From DATBLZ01 sp036555065 (GTDB taxonomy: Bacteria; Pseudomonadota; Gammaproteobacteria; Steroidobacterales; Rariloculaceae), in contig DATBLZ010000042.1 in NCBI GenBank assembly GCA_036555065.1, positions 1 to 22,370 on the forward strand: a stretch of 22,370 nt of DNA. Reading direction: 5' to 3'. The translations under genes were made by a program, and so were the position numbers. Numbering within the stretch: position 1 is the first letter of the stretch; the number at the start of each line of letters is the position of its first letter. Below are positions 21,384 to 22,370 of this stretch, piece after piece. Below the pieces are notes generated by a model. That model made no database searches. It was not told the origin of the DNA and worked only from the letters and a program-made list of their open reading frames with translations.

Positions 21384-21737
21384 ATGACCTGTAGAGCCTG
21401 CACGATAATGACGACCGTGATCGCAACGCTGACGCTGACGGCGTGCGGCGACAGCGCGCCGACCGGCGAGCGCGCGACCACGATGCCTAGCATGCCGGCG
21501 GGCGGGCAAACGGCCGTCGAGCACGTGGGACGAGGGACACTCAACTCGATCGATCGTGCCGCGGGCACGGTCAACATCTCGCACGAAGCGGTCGCGAGCG
21601 CCGGATGGCCGGCGATGACGATGGACTTCAAGCTCGCCGATCCCGCGGCGGTCCCCGACGTCGCGCCCGGTCAGCGCATCGAGTTCCACTTCACGACCGA
21701 TGGCGGCGGCACCGTCACTCGCATCGCAGTGGAATGA
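21384..21737 (+). CDS. cusF: CusF-like periplasmic copper-binding lipoprotein
   Basis: CusF is a small OB-fold protein that binds Cu(I)/Ag(I) in the periplasm and passes it to the Cus efflux pump. The 117-residue product begins MTCRACTIMTTVIATLTLTA then CGDS, a lipoprotein signal with lipobox LTAC. The domain follows: GRGTLNSIDRAAGTVNISHE, then WPAMTMDFKLADPAAV and GQRIEFHF. The WPAMTMDF segment holds the Trp and the two methionines of the CusF metal site; the His ligand is probably H in NISHE. GAGGAG 8-13 nt before the ATG sets the start. Reading further upstream in the same frame enters the CusA tail. The stop overlaps the multicopper oxidase start (ATGA), showing a copper-resistance operon. 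Its usual pump partner upstream is only a remnant. Confidence 0.87.
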   Translation: MTCRACTIMTTVIATLTLTACGDSAPTGERATTMPSMPAGGQTAVEHVGRGTLNSIDRAAGTVNISHEAVASAGWPAMTMDFKLADPAAVPDVAPGQRIEFHFTTDGGGTVTRIAVE

Positions 21738-22370
21738 GTCGCTTCCCAAGGCGGCGGTTTCTCGCCGGCGTCGTGGGCGGCGGCGTGACGCTTGGATTGT
21801 CGCCCGCGTTGCGCGCTTTGGCGCAAGCGCCGCCGTCTGCCGCGACAGGAACACCCCCGGTCCTCGCCGGCACAGAGTTCGATCTCACGATCGGCGAAAC
21901 GCTCGTCAACTTCACGGGCGCGCCCGCCGTGGCGGCAACCGTCAACGGCTCGCTTCCGGCGCCGATCCTGCGCTGGCGCGAAGGTGACACGGTCACGGTG
22001 CGCGTGACGAACAGGATGCGCGAAATGACCTCCCTCCATTGGCACGGCATTCTCCTGCCGGCCGAGATGGACGGCGTGCCGGGCATCAGCTTCCACGGCA
22101 TCCCGCCCGGTGAGACGTTCGTCTATAGGTTCCCCGTTCGACAAAGCGGCACGTATTGGTACCACTCGCATTCCGGATTCCAAGAGCAGACCGGCATGTA
22201 TGGTGCGATCGTCATCGACCCGGTGCGCGCAGACGCGATTCGTGCCGATCGCGACTACGTCGTGCAGCTCTCGGATTGGACGGACGAGAGCCCGGCGCGC
22301 CTCTTGGCCAAGCTCAAGGTGCAGAGCGACTACTACAACTTCAATCGCTTGACGGCACAGAATTTTTTCC
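21734..22370 (+). CDS. copA: CopA/PcoA-type multicopper oxidase, 5' part (runs off the window)
   Basis: CopA/PcoA proteins are Tat-exported periplasmic multicopper oxidases that oxidise Cu(I) in copper resistance. The product starts MSRFPRRRFLAGVVGGGVTL, a twin-arginine signal (RRRFLAG) followed by a hydrophobic stretch and Ala-rich cleavage region (ALRALAQA). The first cupredoxin domain then shows NGSLPAPILRWREGDTVTVR and SLHWHGILLPAEMDGVPG, where HWHG supplies type 2/3 copper ligands. GTYWYHSHSGFQEQTGMYGA carries the HSH ligands. About 212 codons are visible; the remaining domains, including the C-terminal HCH motif, lie beyond the window. The start overlaps the CusF-like stop, so the two are co-translated. 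It is the only apparently intact enzyme of the copper locus seen here. Confidence 0.9.
   Translation, partial: MSRFPRRRFLAGVVGGGVTLGLSPALRALAQAPPSAATGTPPVLAGTEFDLTIGETLVNFTGAPAVAATVNGSLPAPILRWREGDTVTVRVTNRMREMTSLHWHGILLPAEMDGVPGISFHGIPPGETFVYRFPVRQSGTYWYHSHSGFQEQTGMYGAIVIDPVRADAIRADRDYVVQLSDWTDESPARLLAKLKVQSDYYNFNRLTAQNFF

Overview
The window is GC-rich (roughly two-thirds G+C by eye) and tightly packed with genes. RlmJ, SlyD, a large TonB-dependent receptor, a CusF/CopA copper pair and short GGGAGCGGCTTTAGCCG-type repeats suggest a gammaproteobacterium in or near the Xanthomonadales/Steroidobacter-like lineages. That placement is inference; no rRNA or other marker gene is present.

Layout. 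1-1362: divergent housekeeping genes rlmJ (C-terminus cut off) and slyD. 1402-4331: a MocR/PdxR-type PLP-dependent regulator, divergent from a LysE exporter that overlaps a PhzF-family gene. The shared promoter carries a 31-bp-spaced direct repeat. 4444-7395: a creatininase-family amidohydrolase, a GTP cyclohydrolase II with an extended N-terminus, and a RibD-C-like reductase with no deaminase domain. Repetitive palindromic (REP-like) elements supply two stop codons here and one lies in frame inside the reductase gene. 7389-11247: a TetR regulator divergent from a TonB-dependent receptor, with a palindrome over the receptor's -10 box. 11261-16845: a minus-strand operon (MDR dehydrogenase, an atypical PTPS/QueD homologue, a GT4 glycosyltransferase and a methyltransferase), divergent from a fusion of CDP-alcohol phosphatidyltransferase with a sulfatase/LtaS-like domain. 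With the RibA, RibD and creatininase-like genes this could be an undescribed pterin- or flavin-like pathway. 16911-19891: a small lipoprotein, a porin-like tail fragment, a frameshifted CzcC/TolC-type remnant, and an unusual TonB-type protein with a receiver-like cytoplasmic domain. 19930-22370: two separate CusA/CzcA pump remnants flank a two-gene AhpD/CMD module, followed by a CusF-like lipoprotein and a Tat-exported multicopper oxidase (cut by the window end).

The strongest discovery candidate is the AhpD-like gene at 20596-21201. It has a single in-frame TGA exactly where the second redox cysteine of the CxxC...H active site belongs, giving C85-x-x-U88-x-x-x-H92 with E73. A 7-bp hairpin with a GGUC loop follows, 17 nt after the TGA, like a bacterial SECIS. 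The simplest reading is a selenocysteine-containing AhpD-like peroxidase; a nonsense mutation is the alternative.
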